Made by a program: the position numbers and the translations under genes | In this document: piece by piece, positions 22,690-33,223 of the stretch | How the letters are laid out: the number at the start of each line of letters is the position of its first letter | Numbering within the stretch: the first letter of the stretch is position 1 | Notes under the pieces: generated by a model | Seen by the model: the letters and a program-made list of their open reading frames with translations, nothing else | Databases searched by the model: none | Told to the model about the DNA's origin: nothing | From: Pseudevernia furfuracea | Taxonomy: Eukaryota > Ascomycota > Lecanoromycetes > Lecanorales > Parmeliaceae | Length of the DNA: 64,000 bases | NCBI GenBank assembly: GCA_022315425.1 | Contig: JAIUPT010000010.1 | Location: forward strand, 558,001-622,000 | Reading direction: 5' to 3'

Positions 22690-24410
22690 CTAATATGCTC
22701 TGAATCCTACTCTATGCGATTTGAACTATTTGCGAATATTGTCAGTACACATTATGCTGCAACTTTCTTCTCAGGGTACCCAAAATCGGGGAGAACAGAG
22801 GAAAGACTTACATCAAACACCCCTCCAACGCCTCTGAAGAAACCCTCTCCAATAACCCATACATCTCTCATGCCATTCCCTCCTAGTCCTCCTCTGCTAG
22901 GAGCTGATCTGCCTCTCTTTCCCTCATGCACTACCTCATCTCTTTCCTCCCGGATCCCCATCCTTGTCTCCACAACAGCTCCGACACAGTATCCACTGCC
23001 TGCCTCTAGCCTACCTAGACTGAACCTGCCACCTGGAATGCCTGACCATTCGGCGCCACGACCTCCTTGCATGAATGGAAATGGGGTTCCACTGAATTCG
23101 AAATGTAGCGTTGGTGGATTGAGGCAAGGGTAGACGTAGAAGTTTGAGAAGGGAGGAGGAAGCGGCCGTGATCCCGAAACGGAAGCGTAGAAGGCTTTTG
23201 CCGCGAGTGGTGGGGCGAGGATGAAAGGGCTATTTACCTGTAAGGAATCAGCTTGCGCTCACTTAGGGTACACCATCGCCAAGATGGGAATGATCAGTGG
23301 TAATTTACATCAATGACCACTGCCTGATTCTGCAGCACTTTGCTTCCATCAACCCATACTCCTCGCATAAGCAGCTGCCACCATCCCTCAGCACCTTGGA
23401 CTCCAGTCCAGACCCACCCCGTTTCCCAATCCTCTCGTTTTATCACGATCTCTTTACCGTGTCTGCCCCTCTTCACCAACGGCGGCAATTTCTCAATTGG
23501 GCCTACGTCGCCCTTTTCTGTCCCTCCCAGCTGGTTTAGCGCGTTCTCAGTCTGGCTGACTACCATCTCTATGGCGCTGGCAGCCGTACCTCCAACACTA
23601 AGGACTCCGTCTTGGCCGTTGATCAGCATCAAAGAGAAAATCGGATGCTGGATGACTTCTTTGTCAAGTAGCTGCTCCAATAATGATATGAAGCCAGTCT
23701 GGCTGAGATGTTCGGAAGGGGCAAGACCCAAGGTGCTACCAGAAGGGCCAAGCGTGTTGTGGGAGAACTTGGGGGGGCGGCAGTATGGGAAGGAAAGGGG
23801 CAATGGATCATTGACGGTTGGTAGAGTGAAGAGGTCTGTATGTTGGTAGCAGGTTGGGTAGGGACGATCTAGCGACTTCTGTGCCGATTGGGAGAAGTAG
23901 TCGTCGTATCGGCTTCCTTTGCGGCTCGTAGTCGTGACCACGTAGAAGTCCGACACGAGCATGTTCAGATCCATCTCGATCTCTTGCGGTGGGTCTCCAA
24001 TTTTGACCTTCGCATACCTGCACCGGGACGGCAATAGATCAGCAAGCGGTTCATACCTCTCAACAACGCATGAATGGGACCTACCAGATTCCATCTGCGG
24101 CCACTTCACCCATAAGCCCACTTGGATCTCTTCCACCCACCTCATTGCTCTTTGCCTTCCTGACCAGCTTATTGCCCTTTACCTCCCTCTTCGTAAGGTT
24201 GAATCTAGCTTCCGTCTTCTCGAGCTCTTGAGCAAGGTACGTCAGGTTGACGTAGTCACGTGCGAACTCAGTTGGAGCAAATTTGCCGCCTCGACGCGTG
24301 AGAGTGAAGTGCAAGACTGGTGCAGTGTCGAGAGAAGGTAAGGCGGGCGCTGTAGCGAGCGTGTAGGACAGAAGTCCTGACGTAAAGGTCAATAGCGGTA
24401 GGAGATACAT
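22690..24410 (-). CDS. Pepsin-like (A1) aspartic-protease fold protein, probably inactive
   Basis: Four exons: 24410-24085, 24017-23309, 23237-22812 and 22725-22690 (1497 nt, 498 residues). A signal peptide (MYLLPLLTFTSGLLSYTLA) and a propeptide-like region of about 90 residues precede the mature fold, which starts YAKVKIGDPPQEIEMDL. The first active-site loop reads LNMLVSDFYV where active members have LDTGSSDLWV, so the catalytic Asp is Asn. The second loop reads VVIDVNSPFILAPP, keeping Asp but not the DTG/DSG context. The tiny last exon encodes FKSHRVGFRAY, the standard C-terminal strand, which supports the model. It is likely a secreted non-peptidase member of the family. It is not a decayed gene: all four exons are open and spliced in phase. 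Confidence 0.78.
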
Positions 24411-25172
24411 GACGATGCTGTATGGTGGTGTGTGAGCGACGTGGTGCGGTCTCTGGGTGGAAAGGAATTGAGGAAAGCGCGACTCGGAGTGTTAATTGCA
24501 TGAACGTGCCGTGAACATCAACATCCACATCAACATCGAGCAAAAGCGGATGATTTCCGGGAAATGGTGAAAGAAAACTAAGATGACAGTCAATTGGAGG
24601 AAGACTGTAATTTCGGTCCGTGTTTATCACTCGTTAATGCGTTTAGGATGCAAAATTATACCACCATATTTCTTGTATCCCGTCATCCCAAATGATTTCA
24701 GCTTAGGCGAATACATCGTTTTTTCTCCCATCATCACCGTGTGAAAGCCTATTTCATTGGATCTTCTTGCTGCCCTTCTTTTGACAAGAGAGTACTTTTC
24801 AAGATACGGCATAAGCTTATTTTCCAAAGGCTTTCTCAGTTACCTGGTTCGACAATGCTTCAGGCTCTGCAATTTGCAACGTCGGGCGTCTTTTTTGTCT
24901 GCTGATTTGCATGCGTTGCTTCCCTCGTTAATAGCGATCTTGTCCTCAACAGAATAGACTACTGCACCATGCATTGATCAACATGTATCCGTTGGTTTAC
25001 AGGGAGGATCGCACCTCAATGCCAATCTCACCATTTGGGTCTGGCAACAGCAGTACCTCGACTGCTCAAACAATTTAATAGTCATGTTGTTCCTACCCAC
25101 TTCATGAGAGGACCCAGGTTCATCAACGCCCCTGTTCAAGCTTCCAACCTCTTTCTGCCACTCTGGACACCA
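24411..25172. other. Intergenic stretch
   Basis: Promoter side of the protease-like gene and 3' side of the dehydrogenase gene. A short imperfect ACATCAACATC repeat lies near 24510-24535. No gene was recognised. Confidence 0.4.
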
Positions 25173-25934
25173 TCACCACGGCACCTCCTTCCCAAACCGG
25201 TCAAAGAATTTCCCTGAATCCTCCGTCCCAAATCTCCCAATCAACCCCATCACATCCCCCACACTCTCCTCCGCACTCATTGCCCCATCCTCCTTCACAG
25301 CCACTAGCCCGCTCTCGACCCTTCCCGGATGCACAATCGCAAAGACAACCTCCGGTACATCTATCGAAAACGATTTCACAATCGCATTCACCGCCGCCTT
25401 AGACGCACGATATGCATACCCGCCACCAGTCGTATTAGAGCCCATGGATCCCATTCGAGAACCCATAATAATGACTTTCGATCCGCCACCAAGCCTCAAC
25501 TTGGGGAGCAAAGCGCGAACGAGTAAGAATGTGCCCACAGCATTGACACCGAAAGTGTCCGTCATTGTCTCAGCAGTCACCACATCCATAGTCTCCGCCT
25601 TGGCAACGTCGTCACTCCGCATAATCGATACCGACCGCTCGAGGCCCCTCACGCCAGCGCTATGTACCAGGAGATCGACATCCTCGACCTCTTTCAGCTG
25701 CGTGGTAATTCCGGTCTCGTCTCTCACATCGACCGTGAACATGCGGAGCGTGTTCGTGTCGTCATTGCCGACGTTCTTACGGTACGCATCTGCTGCTTCG
25801 AGAGCGTTATGCACATTGGATGGAGAAAAGCTTCTATCGACCGCGAAGACGGAATTGTCGGGATCTTTGAGGTAGGCTGTCACGAAGGCCTTGCCTAGGC
25901 CCGAGGCAGCGCCCGTTATGAGGATATTGGGCAT
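25173..25934 (-). CDS. Short-chain dehydrogenase/reductase
   Basis: 253 residues from ATG 25934. The frame is open further upstream to 26321, but only the chosen Met starts directly at the Rossmann strand (MPNILITGAASGLGKAF), and the upstream part has no family similarity. Seen in order: the TGxxxGxG cofactor loop; DLLVHSAGVRG in place of NNAG; the FGVNAVG helix; the IIMGSRMGSMG serine region; YAYRASK with the catalytic Tyr and Lys; and VHPGRVES. It is a classical NAD(P)-dependent SDR, about the usual 250 residues, cytosolic. The substrate is unknown. The gene is intact, although the neighbouring sequence is repeat-rich. Confidence 0.88.
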   Translation of the reverse strand: MPNILITGAASGLGKAFVTAYLKDPDNSVFAVDRSFSPSNVHNALEAADAYRKNVGNDDTNTLRMFTVDVRDETGITTQLKEVEDVDLLVHSAGVRGLERSVSIMRSDDVAKAETMDVVTAETMTDTFGVNAVGTFLLVRALLPKLRLGGGSKVIIMGSRMGSMGSNTTGGGYAYRASKAAVNAIVKSFSIDVPEVVFAIVHPGRVESGLVAVKEDGAMSAEESVGDVMGLIGRFGTEDSGKFFDRFGKEVPW

Positions 25935-26637
25935 GAGTACAAGTTTCCAAGCTGTATCAGCGGGGTCCTGAGAAAATAATACCGGGTTGTTTTTGTTTTG
26001 TTTTGTTTTTGTCACCAACCTCCGGTGCTCTGTGAATAGAATGGGATTGCAGATGCCGTCATGGTAAGCTGGTTTTAGAGCAGGCCTCGATGGCTGGGGA
26101 AAAGGCGATGAAACTTTCTCCCAACCCCTCCGCAATGGACTCAGTGGAGACGCATCAATGGCTTTCCAACTGCAAAGCAAGATTCCTGTTTCGCACGCGC
26201 TACTGTCAAAACTTGGCGATGCGATTAAGTCTGTCGGAGTGCTACGAGTACGGAGGTTGACACGTATAGTCCTGCAGATGCAAAGACAAGGGTTCAACCG
26301 TCGGATATCGCCCAACCCCAAGCGTTGCCTAGACGATGCGCTTAGAACCGGTTTGGAGATGTACCCGGCCTGAGCCTAATGGGCGTATGCCCCCCTATCA
26401 GACCCGAAAGAAGCCGATATGCTCAACCTATGCGTCCCCAAGAGAAATTTCTAAGGTCCCCAGCTATAGGGATGCCTTCCGAATGTAGGGTTAGGGCTAC
26501 TACTAGCGCATGTGCAGGACTTTACTTGCCAACCTCCGTATATGAGTCCCTGCAGGAGAAATTGGGGTTGATCACAGCCCTACAATCGCACACTGGGGCG
26601 CCAGGCAAAATTCACAATTGAGATTTCATGCTTAAGT
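25935..26637. other. Promoter side of the dehydrogenase gene, then non-coding
   Basis: A TTTTG repeat tract lies near 25987-26010. The short frame at 26379-26621 has no family signal. The stretch ends at the first copy of a 26-bp sequence that recurs on the far side of the Copia block. Confidence 0.4.
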
Positions 26638-26663
26638 AATACAAGGATACAACAGTAGATGCG
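26638..26663. repeat. Left copy of a 26-bp direct duplication flanking the Copia block
   Basis: The 26 bases beginning AATACAAGGATACAAC are repeated exactly at 32917-32942. The first joins directly to a truncated 5' LTR end and the second directly follows a truncated 3' LTR end. Confidence 0.85.
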
Positions 26664-27093
26664 CCATGGCAGTCAGCCCTACCCGGACTAGTGGCTTGGC
26701 ACTAGTGTGACACCTACTCTCCTGTAGATACTACCTATAGGTCTTCAGTCTAGCCAATACAGTCAATAGTACCCATATTATTCAACAGATTATGAGCCCG
26801 ATAGTGTCTACCGTTGTTGTGTCACTGTCTACACTTCTGCACGTCGCTATTAACATCTGCAATTCATCGAGAATGAAGAGAAGCCTACCTGAAATAGCAC
26901 CGAAAGTCTATCAAGGTGATAGAACCGTGTTATAAGTCTATCGAGAGTAGCATACGACTCATATCAAATAATTATACGTATACAATCGCCATGGAGGATT
27001 CCTACAAATTCAATAAGATTTTAATTCTCTCCTTCACCAATTACGAAAAATAATTCGCTCTTATCAAGATCAAATTATAAGCAAAAGGCGGAA
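26664..27093 (+). mobile_element. Partial extra copy of the Copia element's 5' end
   Basis: Contains an LTR missing its first nine bases (26664-26788), the tRNA primer-binding region (TTATGAGCCCGATAGTG), the leader and the beginning of gag (MEDSYKFNKI). It breaks off exactly where the LTR of the more complete copy begins at 27094. Sequence is near-identical to 27094-27525, with transition differences. Confidence 0.8.
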
Positions 27094-27226
27094 TGTTAAA
27101 AACCATAACAGTTAGCCCTACCCGGACTAGTGACTTGGCACTAGTGTGACACCTACTCTCCTGTAGATACTATCTATAGGTCTTCAGTCTAGCCAATACA
27201 GTCAATAATACCCATATTATTCAACA
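27094..27226 (+). repeat. 5' LTR of the Copia element
   Basis: 133 bp, TG...CA bounded, matching 26664-26788 and 32787-32916. Confidence 0.85.
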
Positions 27227-30005
27227 GGTTATGAGCCCGATAGTGTCTACCGTTGTTATGTCACTGTCTACACTTCTGCACGTCGCTATTAACACCTGCA
27301 GTCCACCGGGGGTGGAGAGAAGCCTACCTGGGATAACACCGAAAGTCTACCAAGGTGATAGAACCGTGTTATAAGCCTACCGAGAGTAGCATACGACTCA
27401 TATCAAACAATTATACGCATACAATCGTCATGGAAGATTCCTACAAATTCAATAAGATTCTAATTCTCTCCTTCACCAACTACGAAAAATGATTCGCTCT
27501 TACCAAAGCCAAATTGCAAGCAAAAGACGAAATCTACATTATTAAGCAAATCAGATATTAGCATCTATAATTGTATTCGAAAGATAGAGCTGAATTTGAC
27601 AAGCTTGACGAACTAATCAAGGAAATTATTCTTCTTGAGACGAACCAAGTCGACTTGACACTTATTATCGACAAGGTCACTGCAAAAGATCAATAAAATG
27701 CACTACTTGTCAAATACAAGAACAGTCGAAAGCAGATAGTGACTATCAAGCAGAAGAAGTTTGTCAACTACGAAAAGAAGAAAGGCCAGTCTGTACAAGA
27801 TGCATAGATCGCACTACACAAAATTCGCAACGATATTATTGCAATTAAGTCATCGTTGACCGAAGTCTATGACATCGAAGAACTACTATACAGACTCTAC
27901 GATTGCCTTTCAACTGAGTATAATATCATCGTTATAGTTCTGAAGTCGAATGAGAAAAAGAACGAGAACAAGGTACTTCGAATTCTATAAGAGATAAAAG
28001 ATACGTTGAGAGATTATCACGAAACAGACATGTATACTCGTCGCCCATCAAACAGTCGTCAGCGATCAGCTTCGCAGTCAATCACGTCTAAGGTCAATCG
28101 TTCTCCTTTATCACGTTCGACAAATCGATTCTCGAAGTCTCAACATGATCGAACGTCTCTTCGCAAGCTACGTCGATGCTTTATATATAATAACGAGAAT
28201 CACTTGTTTTAAGAATATAACGTCTTTGAGAAGATAAAGAAGATTGTTCGAGTTTTAAAGAATAAAAAGACTGCAAAGAAGAAAGTCTCTTTCGTTAGAG
28301 ACTTGAATTTCAAGAGAAAGAGATCTCAAAAGACCTACGAAGCGAAGTCGAATATCTTTAATACTTCGACTAATGAGAACGAGAAAATTGCCCACATTAC
28401 TCAGAAAGTAACAAGTAAGCTTGAACCCTCTACGTGAATAGCTGATACAGACGCGTTATTTCATATAACTGACAAATTCAATCTCTTTAGTGATTCTCTC
28501 ACTCGAATAAGAAGACGCACAATCAAGGTTAAAGGGGGAGAATTATATACAGATTAGATGAAAACGATAGTCTTACGAAGTCGAAAAGAAAGACTCATAG
28601 ATATTAAGCGTGTCTACTATGTTCCTGATCTAGAAGCGAATTTACTATCATGCAGAAGACTTTATATGTTAGAACTCAAAGGTCGATTTGATATTAACTT
28701 CATTTATCTTCATGTTAATGAAAAGAATATGCTCAAAGCAAATCACAAAGAGAGAGTATATGTGCTCACGTGAATATCAAGTAAGTTTCTCATTGAACCT
28801 TCTTTAAGTTCACTGAGACATTAAGTCTTTTCAACGATAGAATAGTCTATTACAAGTATATCGAAGATAATAGAATAGTCTGTTGTTACTGTATCGAAGA
28901 TGAAAGATGTTGATAAGAATATAATCGATATTGAGAAGAGATCTTATTAAGCACAGATCGCGAAAGACTACTTTCTTATGTATCGAAGATTTGCTCATCT
29001 AAACTCGAATATTATTATCAAACTTCACGAAGTTATTACTTATTCTTCTATACGACGATCTAAGCATAGAATCTCTTATTTGACGTGTGCTATTGAAAAG
29101 ATGAAGAAGAAGATCAATCGAATAGTAACGTCACGAAAGAAGAATATATTAAATCTAATCTTAATCGATACATGTGAATCACTCTCGAAAAGTCTTGTTG
29201 AGAATACTACATTTCTCGAAATAGTCGACAATTATTCTCGAAAGATATAAACAATATGCACGAAGAATAGAAAGTCTATTTTAGTAGAACTCGATATATG
29301 AAAGACTACTATGAAGCTTCAAATAGAACGAAAATTGAAAGTCATCAGACTTGATAATATATTAGAGTTATTATTTATCGTAAGAAACTAAGTAAAGAAG
29401 TACGATCTTATACTTTAAGACATCGAGTCATATACGTCACATCAAAATAATGTCGTCGAGAGATCGATTCAAATCACAGAAAACTCAATTCGTGTAATGA
29501 TGAAGAACTTAGACCTATCTCTAGAGTTTTAGAACGAAGCAGCTATGATTAATGCATATCTGAGAAATCGAATAGTCATAGAATCGTTGATTAATAAAAA
29601 ATCTACAAGTCTAGAATAGATCTATATCGAGATGTTATCTTCAATTAATTATATTAGAGTATAAGACTGCAAATGCGTTTTTTACGTTAGTTTAGACTCA
29701 CATTTATTAAATACACGAAGAGACAAACTTATGTCAAGAGAAAGAGAGACGATGTTGATGGGTTTCGACACTAAAATAATAAAATAGTATCGCATCTATG
29801 CTTCTGATTTGAGAAGATGTATCAAGACCTTCACAGTCACGTTCTTTAAAGACGTTAAGAACAGCGAGATCGACTTAAAACTTAGAGTCGCTACATCGAA
29901 CGAGTTAAAAACTCGTAGTTCTATAAGACGATCAAAGAAGATAGTCTCATCGAAATTAATGATCAATTCAATATCAGCTATATCGATATTAGTTATATCG
30001 ATATC

Positions 30006-30050
30006 AGCTGCATCGACATCAGCTGCATCGACATCAGCTGCATCGACATC
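30006..30050 (+). repeat. Three-unit 15-bp tandem repeat in the Copia pol region
   Basis: Three units of AGCTGCATCGACATC, encoding a Ser/Ala/Thr-rich spacer between the decayed integrase and reverse transcriptase. Confidence 0.7.
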
Positions 30051-32786
30051 ATTGATTAATTCGATATCAGTCCTATTAGCATCAGTCGTCGACTTAACAT
30101 CAGTCATTGACTCTCATATCGCTATATCAGAAGTTCTTATAGAACTTTCTATTCAAGCTTCGAAACCTCCATCAAAGCCTTCGTCAGAATCTCCCGTTCA
30201 AACTTCAAAGTCTCCGTCTTATCTATTAAGTTCTTTAATATCGATATTAGTCTTTACTTCATCGCGTTTAAATATTAGTGCTACGTTCATATCGTAATTG
30301 TCAGCCTTAAAGAGAAAAAGAGATAATAAGATAAACGAAGACGAGCGGATTTTAAAGCACGTTAAGATCTTGTTAGTCATAAAGACTATCGAAGTTCAGA
30401 ACGATATAATGAGTCTCATATCCATTTCGAAATCGTATAAAGAGGCTATCAATGATCCCGTGTATAATCGATATTGACTCCATGCTTCAAAGAACGAGAT
30501 TTCCCAATTAAAAGATAATAATATCTATATTGCCGAGATCCCACCAGAAGGGGCCAACATCGTCACATATAAGTGAGTATTTTCTATCAAATACAATGAG
30601 AATAATATAGTATAGAGATTCAAGGCGAGACTAATAGCGAGAGGATTCTCACAAATACATAATATCGACTACGACGAGACATTTACTCTCACTATACGAA
30701 TAAACACTCTACGTGCTATGCTTACATTAATAGCTATCAAGAATTTAAAGACTGAACAAGTTGATATCAACAATATCTTCATCGAGTCAACACTAAAGCA
30801 TCTCATATATATGAATATATCTCTCGAGATGATTATTAATTAGAGAGAGTATCTGAAGTTGCTTTAGAGTCTATACGATCTCAAACAAGCAGCTCACGAC
30901 TAATACTTTATATATAATGCGAAGCTAATCAAACTTGAATTCGTGTTATCGAAATCGAATCCCTATATATATATTTACAAAGATAGATAACTAATCGTTC
31001 TCGTCTATGTAGATAACATTATTATCGTTTCGTTATTCAAAGATCAAGTGTAATAATTCAAGACTTAATTCGTTAAAGCGTTCAAGATCAAGAATTTGAG
31101 AGAGTTAAAGAAGATACTTGAGATGAAAATCGAAAGAGATCGAGCGAATAGAGTTATTCGATTAAGTCAAATTATATATATTAAAAAGATACTTTAAGGG
31201 CTGAACATAAAGGAGAACAAATATCGTGACAAGATCGACATTTTATTTAATGACTACGATAACATATCGTTAGCTAGTTCAGACGAATAGAAAATCGATA
31301 GTATCGACTACTCTCGAGTCATTGAGAAGCTTATATATATGATGATATACACGCGATCTAATATTGCTTTCGCTCTCGAAAAGCTTAGTCAATTTATAAA
31401 CAATCTCGCTGTTCGTCATGATCATGAAATAAAAACGTTACTGAGATATTTGAGATTCAATACGAACATGTCTATTGTCTATCGAGGAGGCGATAAGAAC
31501 ACTATACGTCTTATTAATTACTTCGATACAGACTATACTGCTGATATAAGAAATCGAAAGTTGACGATAAGATAGATCTTTATGCTTGATAATAATTTAA
31601 TCTTATAGACAAGTAAAACACAACGATTAGTCTCTATATCGACAACAGAAGCGAAATATATGACTCTTTCGAAGTGCTTAAGACAAGCTATTTGACTGAT
31701 TATTCTATTCACGAAACTCGACTACTTTAAAATCATTAATTTCTATAACAAGATGAATATCAATGTTATAAACAACTCTAAAGCTATACTAAAACTCAAG
31801 GAAAATAACAATAATGCTATTGCTCTGATCAAGAATCGTCAAGTTAGCGAGAGATCTAAGCACATTAACATCGTCTATTACTACATTCGAGACCTTCAGA
31901 AGCTTAAAAAGATTAATGTTAGCTATGTGCCTACGAACGACATAAAGATCGACGACCTTACGAAATCACTGACTAAGCAGAAGTTCCAGCGTTTTTTGAA
32001 ACTCATAGACATAAGAGAATTCACATTCTTTTAATCAGCATACGATTCGACTAAACCTCGATTTTGTCGTTTTTGAACTACTTCTTCGACTTTCTATTTC
32101 TTCTACTACTTTCGCTTAGCTAAGTTTTTATATAGACTCTTATCACAGCTCTTAGTTATATTTAGTTTTATACTTATATTATATAGTCGTTCTTCATGTA
32201 TGTTATATTGAAAAGAGGTGGAATCACGATTAGGTTCCTTCAACACTCATCTTTCTCGTTTTTATTATCTTCGTTCTTATCTTCTTTCTTCTCAACGATT
32301 AACGCTTCTGAACAAGTCTCGCGTGTAAAGATTTATTAATAAGTCGCAAGAAGATCTGTTTTTGACACTGTTCAGCGATTTATTATATTATGTTTAGAGA
32401 GTACAGTCATAGAGCTTCACTGTCATGATTTGAGAATAAGAGAAATTTTCTTCTTATGCCCCAGAATCAGAGATTCTATTCAAAATTTGAATCTTGCACG
32501 TGAGACTAGTCACGCGACTGAGAACTACGTCTACTTCAAATAAGTCTATATGACTATGCAAGACGATTCGACTGATTGTAATGTCTAATCAGAGGGAGTA
32601 ATGATGATCTCAATTGAAATGCATTACGTTGAATTTGCTTGGAGAATCAGAACATCACAATCACACGATCATTTCGCTTCGGCCCTTTCTTCGCTTCGTC
32701 TTTGACGTCATGCTAGACATCGACTGTGACGAATATATCGATATTGTTGTTGTCTTGACTGTGGGTAGGATCAGCCTGAGGGGGAG

Positions 32787-32916
32787 TGTTGAAAACCATG
32801 GCAGTCAGCCCTACCCGGACTAGTGGCTTGGCACTAGTGTGACACCTACTCTCCTGTAGATACTACCTATAGGTCTTCAGTCTAGCCAATACAGTCAATA
32901 GTACCCATATTATTCA
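32787..32916 (+). repeat. 3' LTR of the Copia element, end-truncated
   Basis: Starts TGTTGAAAACCATGG after a polypurine tract and runs to TATTATTCA. The final bases of the normal LTR end are missing, and the sequence passes directly into the 26-bp duplication. Confidence 0.82.
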
Positions 32917-32942
32917 AATACAAGGATACAACAGTAGATGCG
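32917..32942. repeat. Right copy of the 26-bp duplication
   Basis: Exact repeat of 26638-26663. Confidence 0.85.
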
Positions 32943-33223
32943 TAATGGTACGACAGTTCCAACTCTAAAGTTAATTACTCCATTTTTCTACGAGGAGTGT
33001 GGATTTTACAATTCAGGGATATGATTGCAGTCATTTTGTCAATCATTCCAATATCAGCTAGACTCCAGACCTTCACAGGGCATTGAGACCTTGGAACAGT
33101 CGTAGGAGCACAAGACGGAGGATCTCCCAAGCAGTACATCCTCCTGACTACGCATCTAAGACTCCAGATGATGATGCTTTGAAGCGTAAAGACTCTCTCT
33201 TCCAGCAAGCAACACCACCTCCT

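Larger units (their letters stand above)
27094..32916 (+). mobile_element. Copia-type LTR retrotransposon, RIP-decayed
   Basis: 5' LTR 27094-27226 (TGTTAAAAACC...TATTATTCAACA, 133 bp). It is followed by a primer-binding site GGTTATGAGCCC, complementary to the anticodon arm of initiator tRNA-Met, as in copia-like elements primed by a half-tRNA. gag starts at ATG 27430. Decayed frames follow in Copia order: gag, protease region, integrase (GAG-pre-integrase RRFAHLN near 28980, then an LILIDTCESL-like core), reverse transcriptase (RFKARLIARGFSQ near 30620, VYVDNIIIV near 31000), and RNase H (FDTDYTADIRNRK near 31520, LVSISTTEAKYMTL near 31630, ending 32034). A polypurine tract GAGGGGGAG precedes the 3' LTR (32787-32916). 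In-frame TAG, TAA and TGA occur at Trp and Gln positions throughout, the signature of RIP. Confidence 0.88.

Noticed and set aside
24268..24630. 120-codon minus-strand frame
   Set aside because: Out-of-frame shadow of the first exon and promoter of the protease-like gene.
25444..25875. 143-codon plus-strand frame
   Set aside because: Antisense shadow of the dehydrogenase gene, with no family signal.
26490..26510. GTAGGGTTAGGGCTA as a telomeric tract
   Set aside because: Only one full TTAGGG-like unit; expected by chance.
29796..30297. Opposing frames (minus 103 codons, plus 162 codons)
   Set aside because: The plus frame is the Ser/Ala-rich spacer of the decayed Copia polyprotein; the minus frame is its shadow, created by the 15-bp repeats.
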